A DNA stretch of 7,305 bases from an uncultured Verrucomicrobiota bacterium (GCA_946534745.1 CAMNDA010000362.1:1-7305); one strand, 5' to 3'. Counted from the stretch's first letter, positions 1 through 5,659 are shown. Notes: a model not told the origin generated them from the letters alone. Made by a program: numbers and translations.

Positions 1-112
1 CGCTGGCCTCGATTTCGGGATGGGCGTCGAGGAAAGACTCTGCCAATTCGACGTTGCGGGCGTTGCCGCGCGCGAAGCACGAGCTGCCCATGCAGATGAC
101 GATGCTTTTCAT
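1..112 (-). CDS. HydC/NuoE-like thioredoxin-fold [2Fe-2S] protein, N-terminal part (runs off left edge)
   Basis: The visible 37 residues begin MKSIVICMGSSC, with Cys7 and Cys12 in the C-x4-C spacing of the first half of the NuoE/HydC [2Fe-2S] site; the second Cys pair lies outside the window. In the family these small thioredoxin-fold proteins pass electrons between NAD(P)H-oxidising flavoproteins and hydrogenases or complex I. The ATG overlaps the TGA of the hydrogenase gene (ATGA, positions 109-112), so translation is probably coupled; no Shine-Dalgarno sequence is visible upstream. It is the third gene of the hydrogenase operon and the second [2Fe-2S] protein in it. It could instead be the start of a longer fusion (for example NuoE plus NuoF); only sequence to the left would tell. 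Confidence 0.8.
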   Translation of the reverse strand, partial: MKSIVICMGSSCFARGNARNVELAESFLDAHPEIEAS

Positions 113-1497
113 GAATGGAGGGAGCAGGGGCCGCCGACGCAACCACCTTTGCAGGACATTACTTCTAGGAAGTTGCCGGGGAGCTTCCCTGCGGCGTAAA
201 GGCGGATCAGGGAGACCGACTTGCGGTCGAGCCCGTCGATGAAGCGGGAGTCGAGCTTGAAGTCCGGCGGAAGTTCGTCCTTGAGGCCTTCGAGAACGGA
301 CTTGGTGACGCCGCAACTCTTGGCGTAGTTGCGGGCGTCCTCGCGCGCCGGGCGGTCGAGCTTCGCCGGTTCGAGCGCGACAGGGGCGATCTTGCGCGCG
401 GCGAAGACGGCGCCGAGCTCCTCGAAGGAGAGGACGAAGTCGACGTTCTCGCGGCGCAGCGCCTCGTCGCGCTTGGCGATGCAGGGGCCGACGAAGACGA
501 CGCGGTTGTCCGGCCGGCGCTCCTTGGCGATGCGCGCGGCGTAGGCCATGGGCGAGGGCGTGTCCGAGACGTGCGGCAGGAACGCCGGCAGGTGCTTGCG
601 CACCAGGTTCACCCACGCCGGGCAGCACGAGGTCGTCATGATCCCCTTGCCCTCCTTCTGGCGATCGACGAACTCGCGCGCCTCGTGCTCGGTGGTCATC
701 TCCGCGCCGCGCGCGACCTCGATCACGTCGTCGAACCCGAGCGCGCGGATCGCGGCGAAGAGCTGCTCGACGCTGCCCGGGAACTGCCACGCCGCGGCGG
801 GGGCGACGACGGCGGTGAGCTTCTCGCCGGCGCGCAGCGCGCAGAGCAGCTGCACGAGCTGCGACTTCTCCATCACGGCCGAGAAGGGGCACGCGCGGAA
901 GCACGCGCCGCAGAAGATGCACTTGGCGAAGTCGATGCGCGCGTGGCCGTGCGCGTCCTTGCGGATGGCGCCGACGGGGCACGCGGCCTCGCAGGGCACC
1001 GACACCTCCACGATCGCCTTGTAGGGGCAGACCTGGGCGCACTTGCCGCAGCGCACGCACGCCGCCTCGTTGATCGACGAGCGCCCGCGCGCGACCGTGA
1101 CCGCCTTCTTCGGGCAGTTCCACTCGCAGGGGCGGGCGAAGCAGCCGCGGCAGTTGTCCGTCACCATGAACGCGCGGTCGCGGCAGCCGTCGCAGCCCGC
1201 GGAGCAGACCGTGATCGGGTCGCCGCGCGGCGGCGGCGCCTCGCGCATCTCCTCGAGGTAGGAGCGCAGCGTGCGGGCCTCGTCCGTCTCGTTCTCGCAG
1301 GAGAAGCCCAGCAGCGCCATGATGCGGTACTTGAGCACCGCGCGGTCGTGCCAGACCGAGGAGCGGCTGAACGGCGCGTCCCGCGGGCGCATCTCCACGG
1401 GGATGCGGTCGATCGTCTCCGCCAGGTTGCCCGCGTCGAACGCGCGGACGAGGCGGATCATGAGCTCGCGGCGGATGATTTCGGCACCGTTGGTCAT
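109..1497 (-). CDS. [FeFe] hydrogenase catalytic subunit, ferredoxin domain plus H-cluster domain (462 aa)
   Basis: Cytoplasmic hydrogenase that interconverts H2 with protons and electrons. The three H-cluster signatures are present: TSCCPAW (289-295), GPCIAKRDE (337-345) and EVMSCKGGC (445-453). By homology the [4Fe-4S] ligands are Cys292, Cys339, Cys449 and Cys453, with Cys291 the proton-transfer cysteine. Before this lies an Fe-S domain: a C-x3-C-x2-C group at 98-105, C-x2-C-x4-C-x3-CP at 116-129, and C-x2-C-x2-C-x3-CP at 147-158 and 193-204, with an extra pair at 169/173. No PAS domain is present, so it resembles monomeric catalytic (group B-like) enzymes rather than sensory ones; the subgroup is my inference. 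It ends soon after the third motif. The ATG at 1497 was chosen because it overlaps the upstream TGA (ATGA) and has GGAGG 7 nt before it; the longer reading frame upstream is the hydC-like gene in another frame. Confidence 0.95.
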   Translation of the reverse strand: MTNGAEIIRRELMIRLVRAFDAGNLAETIDRIPVEMRPRDAPFSRSSVWHDRAVLKYRIMALLGFSCENETDEARTLRSYLEEMREAPPPRGDPITVCSAGCDGCRDRAFMVTDNCRGCFARPCEWNCPKKAVTVARGRSSINEAACVRCGKCAQVCPYKAIVEVSVPCEAACPVGAIRKDAHGHARIDFAKCIFCGACFRACPFSAVMEKSQLVQLLCALRAGEKLTAVVAPAAAWQFPGSVEQLFAAIRALGFDDVIEVARGAEMTTEHEAREFVDRQKEGKGIMTTSCCPAWVNLVRKHLPAFLPHVSDTPSPMAYAARIAKERRPDNRVVFVGPCIAKRDEALRRENVDFVLSFEELGAVFAARKIAPVALEPAKLDRPAREDARNYAKSCGVTKSVLEGLKDELPPDFKLDSRFIDGLDRKSVSLIRLYAAGKLPGNFLEVMSCKGGCVGGPCSLHS

Positions 1498-1772
1498 GCG
1501 AGGGCCTCCGGGGGGATCGGCTCGCCGAGGGCGTCCGCGATGGCGGCCACGACCGTGGCCGGCGTGGCGTGGGGGACCACGGTCTCGCCGACCTTCACGA
1601 ACGGCGCGTTGCAGACGCCGTTGGCGTCGCACAGGTCGAGGCAGGTGCAGCCGGAGACGTCCACACGGCCCTTCCAGGCGGCGGGGAGGCGGTTTTCGAG
1701 ATCGACGAGCTTCGACGAGCCGAGCAGGTAGCACGTCGTGCCGATGCAGACTTTGACGCAGATGGTGTCCAT
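1494..1772 (-). CDS. HydC/NuoE-like [2Fe-2S] thioredoxin-fold protein (92 aa)
   Basis: A small redox protein with Cys9-x4-Cys14 (CIGTTC) and a second group in GCTCLDLC (Cys42, Cys44, Cys48) followed by Cys54. The C-x4-C plus C-x3-C arrangement is that of the [2Fe-2S] site of NuoE, HydC and thioredoxin-like ferredoxins. At 92 residues it has the thioredoxin-like core without the N-terminal helical extension of full NuoE. It is first in the hydrogenase operon and its TGA overlaps the hydrogenase ATG, so the two are likely made in matched amounts. The ATG at 1772 is chosen because the product then starts at the family's first strand (MDTICVKVCIG); the upstream in-frame sequence is low-complexity and crosses the rex promoter region. 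The probable role is electron transfer to or from the hydrogenase. The partner oxidoreductase is not in the window. Confidence 0.87.
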   Translation of the reverse strand: MDTICVKVCIGTTCYLLGSSKLVDLENRLPAAWKGRVDVSGCTCLDLCDANGVCNAPFVKVGETVVPHATPATVVAAIADALGEPIPPEALA

Positions 1773-1803
1773 GGAACGATGGAGTTGGGGTGACGGGTTC
1801 AAT

Positions 1804-1832
1804 ACGATATAAAAATATCGATATAAAAGCAA
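1804..1832 (-). promoter_or_regulatory. putative promoter of the hydrogenase operon
   Basis: On the minus strand TTGCTT (1827-1832) and TATCGT (1804-1809) are separated by 17 nt, giving a leader of about 25-30 nt to the ATG at 1772. The AT-rich stretch contrasts sharply with its GC-rich surroundings. The -10 match is mediocre and other AT hexamers here could serve instead. Confidence 0.4.
1805..1828. promoter_or_regulatory. palindrome and direct repeats between rex and hydrogenase operon, candidate operator
   Basis: CGATAT-AAAA-ATATCG is a perfect 6-4-6 inverted repeat at 1805-1820, and CGATATAAAA occurs twice as a direct repeat (1805-1814 and 1819-1828, period 14). ATATCGATAT at 1815-1824 is also a perfect palindrome. 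The site overlaps the proposed hydrogenase promoter and lies upstream of rex. It does not match the familiar Rex operator (TTGTGA/TTGTTA half sites), so Rex binding here is only inferred from position. Confidence 0.45.
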
Positions 1833-1849
1833 GCGATTTCTCCTCGCTC

Positions 1850-1879
1850 TTGCCCCGGCGCGGCGGAGTGTGCTAGACT
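1850..1879 (+). promoter_or_regulatory. rex promoter, leaderless type
   Basis: TTGCCC (1850-1855), an 18-nt spacer and TAGACT (1874-1879) preceded by TGC as an extended -10. The -10 ends only 8 nt before the rex ATG, so transcription should begin at or next to the start codon. The same TAGACT and CCGCGG(C)-ATG arrangement precedes the thioesterase gene. Confidence 0.6.
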
Positions 1880-1887
1880 GCCGCGGC

Positions 1888-2559
1888 ATGGAAGCCAAGC
1901 TACGCCCCGACGCCCTGCCTCTGCCGACGATCCGCCGGTATCCGGTGTATTTGCGCGCCGTCCGCGCGCGGAGGGCGCGCGGCGAGGCGAACGTCTCCAG
2001 CGCGGCCCTTGCCGCGGAGCTCGGGCTCGACCCGGTGCTGGTGCGCAAGGACCTCGCGATGTCCGGCGTCGCGGGGAAGCCGCGCGTGGGGCATTCCTCC
2101 GCGGCGCTCGAGGCCGCGCTCGAGGCCGCGCTCGGATGGGACAACGTCTCCGATGCGGCGCTGGTCGGGGCGGGTTCGCTCGGGCGGGCGTTGCTCGGCT
2201 ACCGCGGCTTCCGCGAGCAGGGGCTCTCGATCGCGGTGGCGTTCGACGGCGACCCGGCGCTCGACGGTCTCGAGATCCGGGGCGTCCGCGTGCGGCCGAT
2301 GAAGGACCTCGTGCGCCTCGTGCGCCGGCTTTCGCTCCGGCTCGGCATTCTCACGGTGCCGGAGGAGGCGGCGCAGGCGTGCGCGGACCTGCTCGTCGCG
2401 GCGGGTGTGCGCGGGATCTGGAACTTCGCGCCGGTGCAGCTCGACATTCCGCCGGGCGTGGTGGTGCAGAACATGGACCTGGCGCAGTCCCTCGCCGTGC
2501 TCTCCCATTCGCTGGAGACCGCCGCCATCCCCTCCCCTGCCCGCGCCCGCCGACCATGA
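1888..2559 (+). CDS. rex: redox-sensing transcriptional repressor Rex (223 aa)
   Basis: Cytoplasmic homodimeric repressor that binds DNA when NADH/NAD+ is low and releases it when NADH accumulates, typically derepressing fermentation and hydrogenase genes. The N-terminal winged helix spans about residues 12-70: PTIRRYPVYLR, then VSSAALAAELGLD and VRKDL, then GKPRVG. The NAD(H)-binding Rossmann fold starts at ALVGAGSLGRALL, with GAGSLG at 94-99. Other family blocks are VAFDGDP (117-123), AGVRGIWNFAP (172-182) and the C-terminal MDLAQSLAVLSH helix (196-207). Length is normal. The usual YFG after KDLS is replaced by MSG. A 12-bp tandem repeat encodes ALEAALEAAL at about 73-82. ATG 1888 is preferred over the in-frame GTG at 1870 because it follows the leaderless promoter and matches the family N-terminus. 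It is divergent from the hydrogenase operon, its probable target. Confidence 0.93.
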   Translation: MEAKLRPDALPLPTIRRYPVYLRAVRARRARGEANVSSAALAAELGLDPVLVRKDLAMSGVAGKPRVGHSSAALEAALEAALGWDNVSDAALVGAGSLGRALLGYRGFREQGLSIAVAFDGDPALDGLEIRGVRVRPMKDLVRLVRRLSLRLGILTVPEEAAQACADLLVAAGVRGIWNFAPVQLDIPPGVVVQNMDLAQSLAVLSHSLETAAIPSPARARRP

Positions 2560-2726
2560 ACGACATCCCCTTCGTCCGCGTCGAGGGGCGCGGCCTCGTC
2601 GACGCCCGCGGAGACGCGTTCTTCATCCGCGGCACGAACCTCGGGGCGCCTCTACCCGGCCCGCACCGCCTCCCCGCGGCATCCCGCATCGCGGCGGCGG
2701 GGTCGTTCAGGGGGCGGGGAGCTTGA
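2556..2726 (+). pseudogene. truncated glycoside hydrolase family 5 (cellulase-type) gene, N-terminus only
   Basis: The first 30 codons (2556-2645) encode FVRVEGRGLVDARGDAFFIRGTNLG within the opening 30 residues; this is the opening strand of GH5-type glycosidases, where the next residues are normally N-W-L and the catalytic barrel. Here the sequence turns into low-complexity Pro/Arg/Ala codons and stops at 2726 after 56 codons, against several hundred in the family. No catalytic Glu regions remain. The ATG overlaps the rex TGA (ATGA), so the intact gene was probably co-translated with rex. The tail overlaps the 3' end of the convergent thioesterase gene (2707). A 3' deletion or a contig misjoin near 2646 would both explain it. 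The GH5 assignment rests on a short stretch. Confidence 0.6.
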
Positions 2727-3102
2727 AGCCGGTCCCGACGAACTGGGCAATGTCGCGGCCGGTGTCGTCGGCGACGTCGACATTGACGACGCAGGAGCTG
2801 CGGCCGTCCTTGCGCCAGCGGGCGGTGGCGACGAGCCGCGAGCCCTTGGGCGCGGCGAGGAAGCTGACCGAGACCTGCTGGGCGACGGTCGAGCGGCCGG
2901 GGCCGTTCGTGAGCGCCGCGAAGGCGAAGTCGGCGAGCGTGAAGATCGCGCCGCCCATCACGCCGCCGTGCGCGTTGCGGTGGCGCTCCGCGAGCGCGAG
3001 GCTCGCGACGGCGTGGCGCTCGTCGCGCTCCTCGAGCGTGATTCCGTTCTCGGTCGCGAACCGGTCGTTGGAGAAGAACTTCCTGGCTGTCTCGATGTCC
3101 AT
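2707..3102 (-). CDS. PaaI-family hotdog thioesterase (131 aa)
   Basis: Predicted cytoplasmic acyl-CoA thioesterase of the PaaI/YbgC-like hotdog fold. The core is HRNAHGGVMGGAIFTLADFA (41-60), with HGG at 45-47 and the probable catalytic Asp58 in the long central helix; the strands STVAQQVSVSFLAAP and GSRLVATARWRKDG complete the fold. Length is typical. In the family, PaaI hydrolyses phenylacetyl-CoA derivatives, but related proteins act on other aryl- or acyl-CoAs, so the substrate is unknown. The ATG at 3102 is chosen because it gives the usual N-terminus and lies 8 nt from a TAGACT -10; the sequence upstream (AAAVVVDSAA) is promoter DNA read through. It follows the flavin-reductase gene on the same strand after 77 nt but has its own promoter, so it may be controlled separately. 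Confidence 0.85.
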   Translation of the reverse strand: MDIETARKFFSNDRFATENGITLEERDERHAVASLALAERHRNAHGGVMGGAIFTLADFAFAALTNGPGRSTVAQQVSVSFLAAPKGSRLVATARWRKDGRSSCVVNVDVADDTGRDIAQFVGTGFKLPAP

Positions 3103-3105
3103 GGC

Positions 3106-3129
3106 CGCGGAGTCTACCACAACCGCGCC
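3106..3129 (-). repeat. 24-bp exact repeat, copy 1, thioesterase promoter/start region
   Basis: Identical over 24 bp to 5662-5685 and in the same orientation relative to a minus-strand start codon (here 3102). On the minus strand it contains TTGTGG-TAGACT-CCGCG, with the TAGACT -10 at 3111-3116 ending 8 nt before the ATG. A clear -35 is not evident; CTTTCG at 3135-3140 sits 18 nt upstream of the -10. It acts as the probable leaderless promoter of the thioesterase gene. Confidence 0.65.
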
Positions 3130-3179
3130 TGCGGCGAAAGCAATCGTTCCGGCGCCTGTCGGCGCCGCAAGGGCGACGG

Positions 3180-4217
3180 TCAGCGAGCGGCCGCCTCGCC
3201 GGTGCCGATGCCCTGGAGGATGCCGGCGATGCCGGTGGCGGCGACGTCGGACACGATCTTGCCGTCCTCGTCGAAGGAGTAGAAGTTCATCACGGACGTG
3301 GAGAACGACCGGCCGTTCGGCTCGATGCCCGCGAAGGGCGCCGCGCCGGTGAAGGTGCCGGTGCAGGTCCAGCGCACGGCGACGGTCCTCTCGTCCGCGA
3401 CCATCTCCTCCAGCTTCCAGTGCACGTCCGGGAAGCTCGCGCGCATCAGCGACACGACGGAGAGGTAGCCCTCCGCGCCGTGGAGCGGCTCGGGCGAGAC
3501 GGGCGTCGCGAAGGCGGCCTTCTCGGAGATGAGCTCGCGCCCAAGCGCGAGGTCGTTCTCGTTGATGCAGGTCTCGAAGCGGCGCATCGCGGCCTTGTTG
3601 CGCTCGATCGGATCGACCCGGGCGGAGTCGTCGCGGCGGAACGCCCGGACGACGCGCCCGATGTACATCGAGTGGACGCCGGCCGGGAAGTCGGCGTAGA
3701 GCGCCTTCGGCACGTCGCGCATCCCGTCCGGCTCGAACGGCGCCGAATACATCAGCTCGCATTCGTAGACCGCCTGCGCCTCCTCGTAGTAGGGCGTGCC
3801 GTTCGCGGTGTAGGCCAGGTGCAGCCCGAGCGCGGCGGCCTTGTCGCCGTCGCGCCCGCTATGGCGGCCCATGTAGGCGAGGACGTCCGCCTGCTTCTCC
3901 TTGTCGAACGCCATCACGGTGAAGTGCGTGGCGCCGTCGAGGAACTTCTTCGTGTGGCGCGACTCCGCCACGTAGACCGTCACGGCGTCGTTGCGGCCCC
4001 AGAGCGTGCCGAGCGCGCCCCAGCCGATGGTCATCGCGTTGCTCTTCTCGCGGTCGCCGGCGCACAGCAGCATCCCGCGTCCCGTGAAGACTGTGAAGGG
4101 ATTCTCCGTGAACTCCTTCTTCACGTCGAAGTCGCGGAACGCGGGCGCGGGCTCGGTGGCGGCCGCAAAGGACGCCGCGAAGGCGGCAAGGGCGGATGCA
4201 AGCAGGAAGGTCTTCAT
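3180..4217 (-). CDS. exported flavin reductase-like domain fused to a SnoaL-like (ester cyclase) domain (345 aa)
   Basis: Three parts are visible. Residues 1-20 are a signal peptide (MKTF, hydrophobic Ala/Leu core, then ATEPAPA). Residues about 26-195 match FMN-binding flavin reductase-like proteins: NAMTIGWGALGTLWG (60-74), VYVAESRHTKKFLDG (81-95), FTVMAF, GRDGDK, PYYEEAQAVYECELMY and VHSMYIGRVVRAF. Residues about 206-340 match the SnoaL-like/ester cyclase NTF2 fold: NKAAMRRFETCINENDL, ASFPDVHWKLEEMVADE, VAVRWTCTGTFTGAAPFAG, then DGKIVSDVAATGIAGILQGIG. The two domains are normally separate proteins. Export suggests a periplasmic role, odd for a reductase that would need reduced flavin or NADH. 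The start is supported by AGGAG 7 nt upstream. It lies 10 nt after the cupin gene, so the two are probably co-transcribed. Substrate unknown. Confidence 0.82.
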   Translation of the reverse strand: MKTFLLASALAAFAASFAAATEPAPAFRDFDVKKEFTENPFTVFTGRGMLLCAGDREKSNAMTIGWGALGTLWGRNDAVTVYVAESRHTKKFLDGATHFTVMAFDKEKQADVLAYMGRHSGRDGDKAAALGLHLAYTANGTPYYEEAQAVYECELMYSAPFEPDGMRDVPKALYADFPAGVHSMYIGRVVRAFRRDDSARVDPIERNKAAMRRFETCINENDLALGRELISEKAAFATPVSPEPLHGAEGYLSVVSLMRASFPDVHWKLEEMVADERTVAVRWTCTGTFTGAAPFAGIEPNGRSFSTSVMNFYSFDEDGKIVSDVAATGIAGILQGIGTGEAAAR

Positions 4218-4227
4218 CGCGCGGCTC

Positions 4228-4677
4228 CTACCACTTCACGGGTTCGTTCAGGATGGTGCCGTCGGACGGGTTGACGGCGCCGGGGGCGGCGGCGACATAC
4301 TGGACGCAGAGCATCACGAGGGGCTTGTCGCCCGTGTTGCGAACGGCGCGCTTGCCGGCGGGGGCGACGCGGACGACGCTGCCCTCCTTCACCGGGATGT
4401 TCGTGCCGTCGACCTGGTACTGCCCTTCGCCCGCGAGGAAGAAGTAGAGCTCCTCGTGGTCCTTGTGGACATGGTAGAAGCCGCCTTCGGTCCCGGGCGC
4501 GAAGACCTGGAAGGAGAAGTCGGCGCCGCCGGCCTTCACGGGCGCGCCGCCGAAGACCTTGCCGGGGATCTTGACGCCGGGGCCGAGTTCGAGCTCGTAG
4601 TCCTTCAACTCGGACAGCGGCCCGAGATCGATGGCGGTGGCGTTGGGGATGTCGCAGGTGGTCTGGATTGTTTTCAT
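4228..4677 (-). CDS. cupin-domain protein (149 aa)
   Basis: A single-domain cupin (beta-barrel). The first motif is present as HVHKDHEELYFFLAGEG, with likely metal ligands His69, His71 and Glu75 or Glu76. The second motif reads PAGKRAVRNTG (106-116) and lacks the usual His, which is replaced by Ala111. Metal binding would therefore be incomplete, and a binding or isomerase-like role is as possible as oxygenase activity. No signal peptide is seen. It lies 47 nt downstream of marR and 10 nt upstream of the flavin-reductase fusion, on the same strand. The leader between marR and this ATG is A/C-rich and unstructured, with ACCCACA repeated twice just before the start and no Shine-Dalgarno sequence. 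Partner genes suggest a shared small-molecule substrate; its identity cannot be inferred. Confidence 0.85.
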   Translation of the reverse strand: MKTIQTTCDIPNATAIDLGPLSELKDYELELGPGVKIPGKVFGGAPVKAGGADFSFQVFAPGTEGGFYHVHKDHEELYFFLAGEGQYQVDGTNIPVKEGSVVRVAPAGKRAVRNTGDKPLVMLCVQYVAAAPGAVNPSDGTILNEPVKW

Positions 4678-4724
4678 GGTGTGGGTTTCTGTTGTGGGTT
4701 GGTTGTGTTCAAAGATTCCCAGGG

Positions 4725-5189
4725 TCAAAGGCGACTCCGTCGCCGTTCCGGGTTCGAAGTCCGCTGCGCGGACGTTCCGGAGAGGGTTTTCCCGAGCAGG
4801 CGTTCGAGCGTCTCGGACTCTTTGCGGTCGAGTCCGGCATAGAGGAAGCGGGCGAACCGGCGCGAAATCGCGTCGAAGGCCGGGCGAAGCGCCGCGCCTT
4901 CGGGGGTGAGGCGCACGACGACGCTGCGGGCGTCAGTCGCGGACGGGACGCGCGCGACGTAGCCGAGCGCCTCGAGCTTGTCCACGAGGATCGTCGTCGT
5001 GGGCTTCGTCCGGCGGGCGAACGCGGCGATTTCGTGCATCGTGGCCTCGCCCTTTTGAAAAAGGATGGCGAACACGTCGCCGTGCGACGGCGCGAGACCC
5101 TTCAGGCCCGCCGCCGCCAGTTCGGCGACGAGCCATCGGTCCGCGCGCTCGTGCGCCACCGCCAGAAGATGTCCCAGGTTGCGTTGCAC
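4725..5189 (-). CDS. MarR-family transcriptional regulator (154 aa, GTG start)
   Basis: A winged-helix dimeric repressor of the family that typically responds to phenolic or oxidant ligands. LAPSHGDVFAILFQKGEATMHEIA (32-55) leads into the recognition region ARRTKPTTTILVDKLEALGYVAR (58-80), then the wing VPSATDARSVVVRLTPEGAAL (81-101). The N- and C-terminal dimerisation helices are present. No ATG fits; the GTG at 5189 gives a normal N-terminus and lies 8 nt after a TATACT -10. The last 16 or so residues (139-154, Arg/Ser-rich) are encoded by tandem hairpin DNA and look like an added tail. Autoregulation is likely through the palindrome in its promoter, and it probably controls the downstream cupin and flavin-reductase genes. 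Confidence 0.9.
   Translation of the reverse strand: MQRNLGHLLAVAHERADRWLVAELAAAGLKGLAPSHGDVFAILFQKGEATMHEIAAFARRTKPTTTILVDKLEALGYVARVPSATDARSVVVRLTPEGAALRPAFDAISRRFARFLYAGLDRKESETLERLLGKTLSGTSAQRTSNPERRRSRL
4730..4773. repeat. tandem short hairpins at the 3' end of marR (REP-like)
   Basis: Two perfect 6-bp stems with 3-nt loops lie side by side: GGCGAC-TCC-GTCGCC (4730-4744) and GTCCGC-TGC-GCGGAC (4759-4773). They encode the atypical last residues of MarR and end just before its stop. The arrangement resembles intergenic palindromic repeats that have moved onto a gene end. They could also slow or partially end transcription before the cupin gene; there is no following T-run, so a classical terminator is unlikely. 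Confidence 0.5.
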
Positions 5190-5197
5190 GGGCCCGG

Positions 5198-5226
5198 AGT
5201 ATAGTTAGACATCTAACGAAAGTCAA
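5198..5226 (-). promoter_or_regulatory. marR promoter, near-consensus, leaderless type
   Basis: On the minus strand TTGACT (5221-5226), a 17-nt spacer and TATACT (5198-5203). The -10 ends 8 nt before the GTG start codon, so the transcript should start at or within a base or two of that codon. The whole spacer is occupied by the MarR-type palindrome. Confidence 0.75.
5204..5217. promoter_or_regulatory. MarR operator
   Basis: GTTAGA-CA-TCTAAC is a perfect 6-2-6 palindrome; read on the minus strand its core TTAGATGTCTAA closely resembles known MarR-family operators such as that of HucR. It lies between the -35 and -10 of the marR promoter, where a bound dimer would block RNA polymerase. This supports autorepression and control of the putative downstream operon. 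Confidence 0.75.
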
Positions 5227-5252
5227 GCGCGATTCTTCGTGTGGTGCCCTGC

Positions 5253-5659
5253 TCATGCGAAAAGGTCGGCGGCCGTCACGCCGGGGTGGTGGTATTGCAG
5301 TTCGGGACGGACGCGACGGCCGCGGATCGTCATCGCCTGGCGCGGGCAGAAGTGGACGCAGGCCATGCAGTGCGCGCAGCGGCCGCGCTCCCGGATGCGC
5401 GCGCGGCCGCCGGCGACCTCGATGTTCGAGCACGGGCAGACCTTCGCGCAAAGGCCGCAGCCGTTGCAGCGGCCCGGGTCGGGCTCCTGGCGGAACGCCC
5501 ACGAGACGAGCGCGGCGCCCGTCCGCGTGGCGGCAAGCGCGGCGGCGAACGATCCGCGGACTTCGCGCAGGTCGCGCCGGCCGGCCTCGACGTCGCGCGC
5601 GATGGCGTCGATCCCGGCTTCCGCCGCCGCGCAGCGGCGAGGGTGAAGTAGACGATCAT
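5253..5659 (-). pseudogene. EFR1-type flavodoxin-ferredoxin gene with internal deletion; only the ferredoxin half is coding
   Basis: The ATG at 5659 begins MIVYFT, the start of EFR1 flavodoxin domains (normally followed by GTGNS), but that frame turns into Arg/Ser/Ala low-complexity sequence at once. A different frame, open from about 5621 to the TGA at 5253, encodes the C-terminal half: IDAIARDVEAG, then CNGCGLCAKVCP and CAHCMACVHFCP (two C-x2-C-x2-C-x3-CP [4Fe-4S] sites), and an ending YHHPGVTAADLFA typical of EFR1. That frame has no ATG, GTG or TTG start. The flavodoxin domain (about 130 residues) is therefore missing and the frame is broken at roughly 5621-5642. The intact protein would be a flavodoxin-ferredoxin electron carrier of anaerobes. 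A promoter is still present. A deletion or an assembly error are the alternatives. Confidence 0.75.

Noticed and set aside
571..1731. Long plus-strand open frame opposite the hydrogenase and hydC-like genes
   Set aside because: Arg/Ala/Glu low-complexity translation with no domain; it is the antisense shadow of a GC-rich gene whose minus-strand product has clear hydrogenase motifs.
1498..1734. N-terminal extension of the hydrogenase to 541 aa
   Set aside because: The extra 79 residues are Arg/Pro-rich and are the hydC-like gene read out of frame; ATG 1497 has GGAGG and an ATGA overlap.
1870..1887. Upstream GTG start for rex
   Set aside because: It would place the start inside the TAGACT promoter; ATG 1888 fits both the family N-terminus and the promoter spacing.
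3420..4274. Plus-strand open frame opposite the flavin reductase gene
   Set aside because: Arg/Val/His-rich shadow with no recognisable domain, opposite a well-supported gene.
4748..4766. tRNA-like T-arm signature (GGTTCGAA)
   Set aside because: The flanking stem pairs imperfectly and no acceptor, D or anticodon arms surround it; it lies inside marR hairpin DNA.
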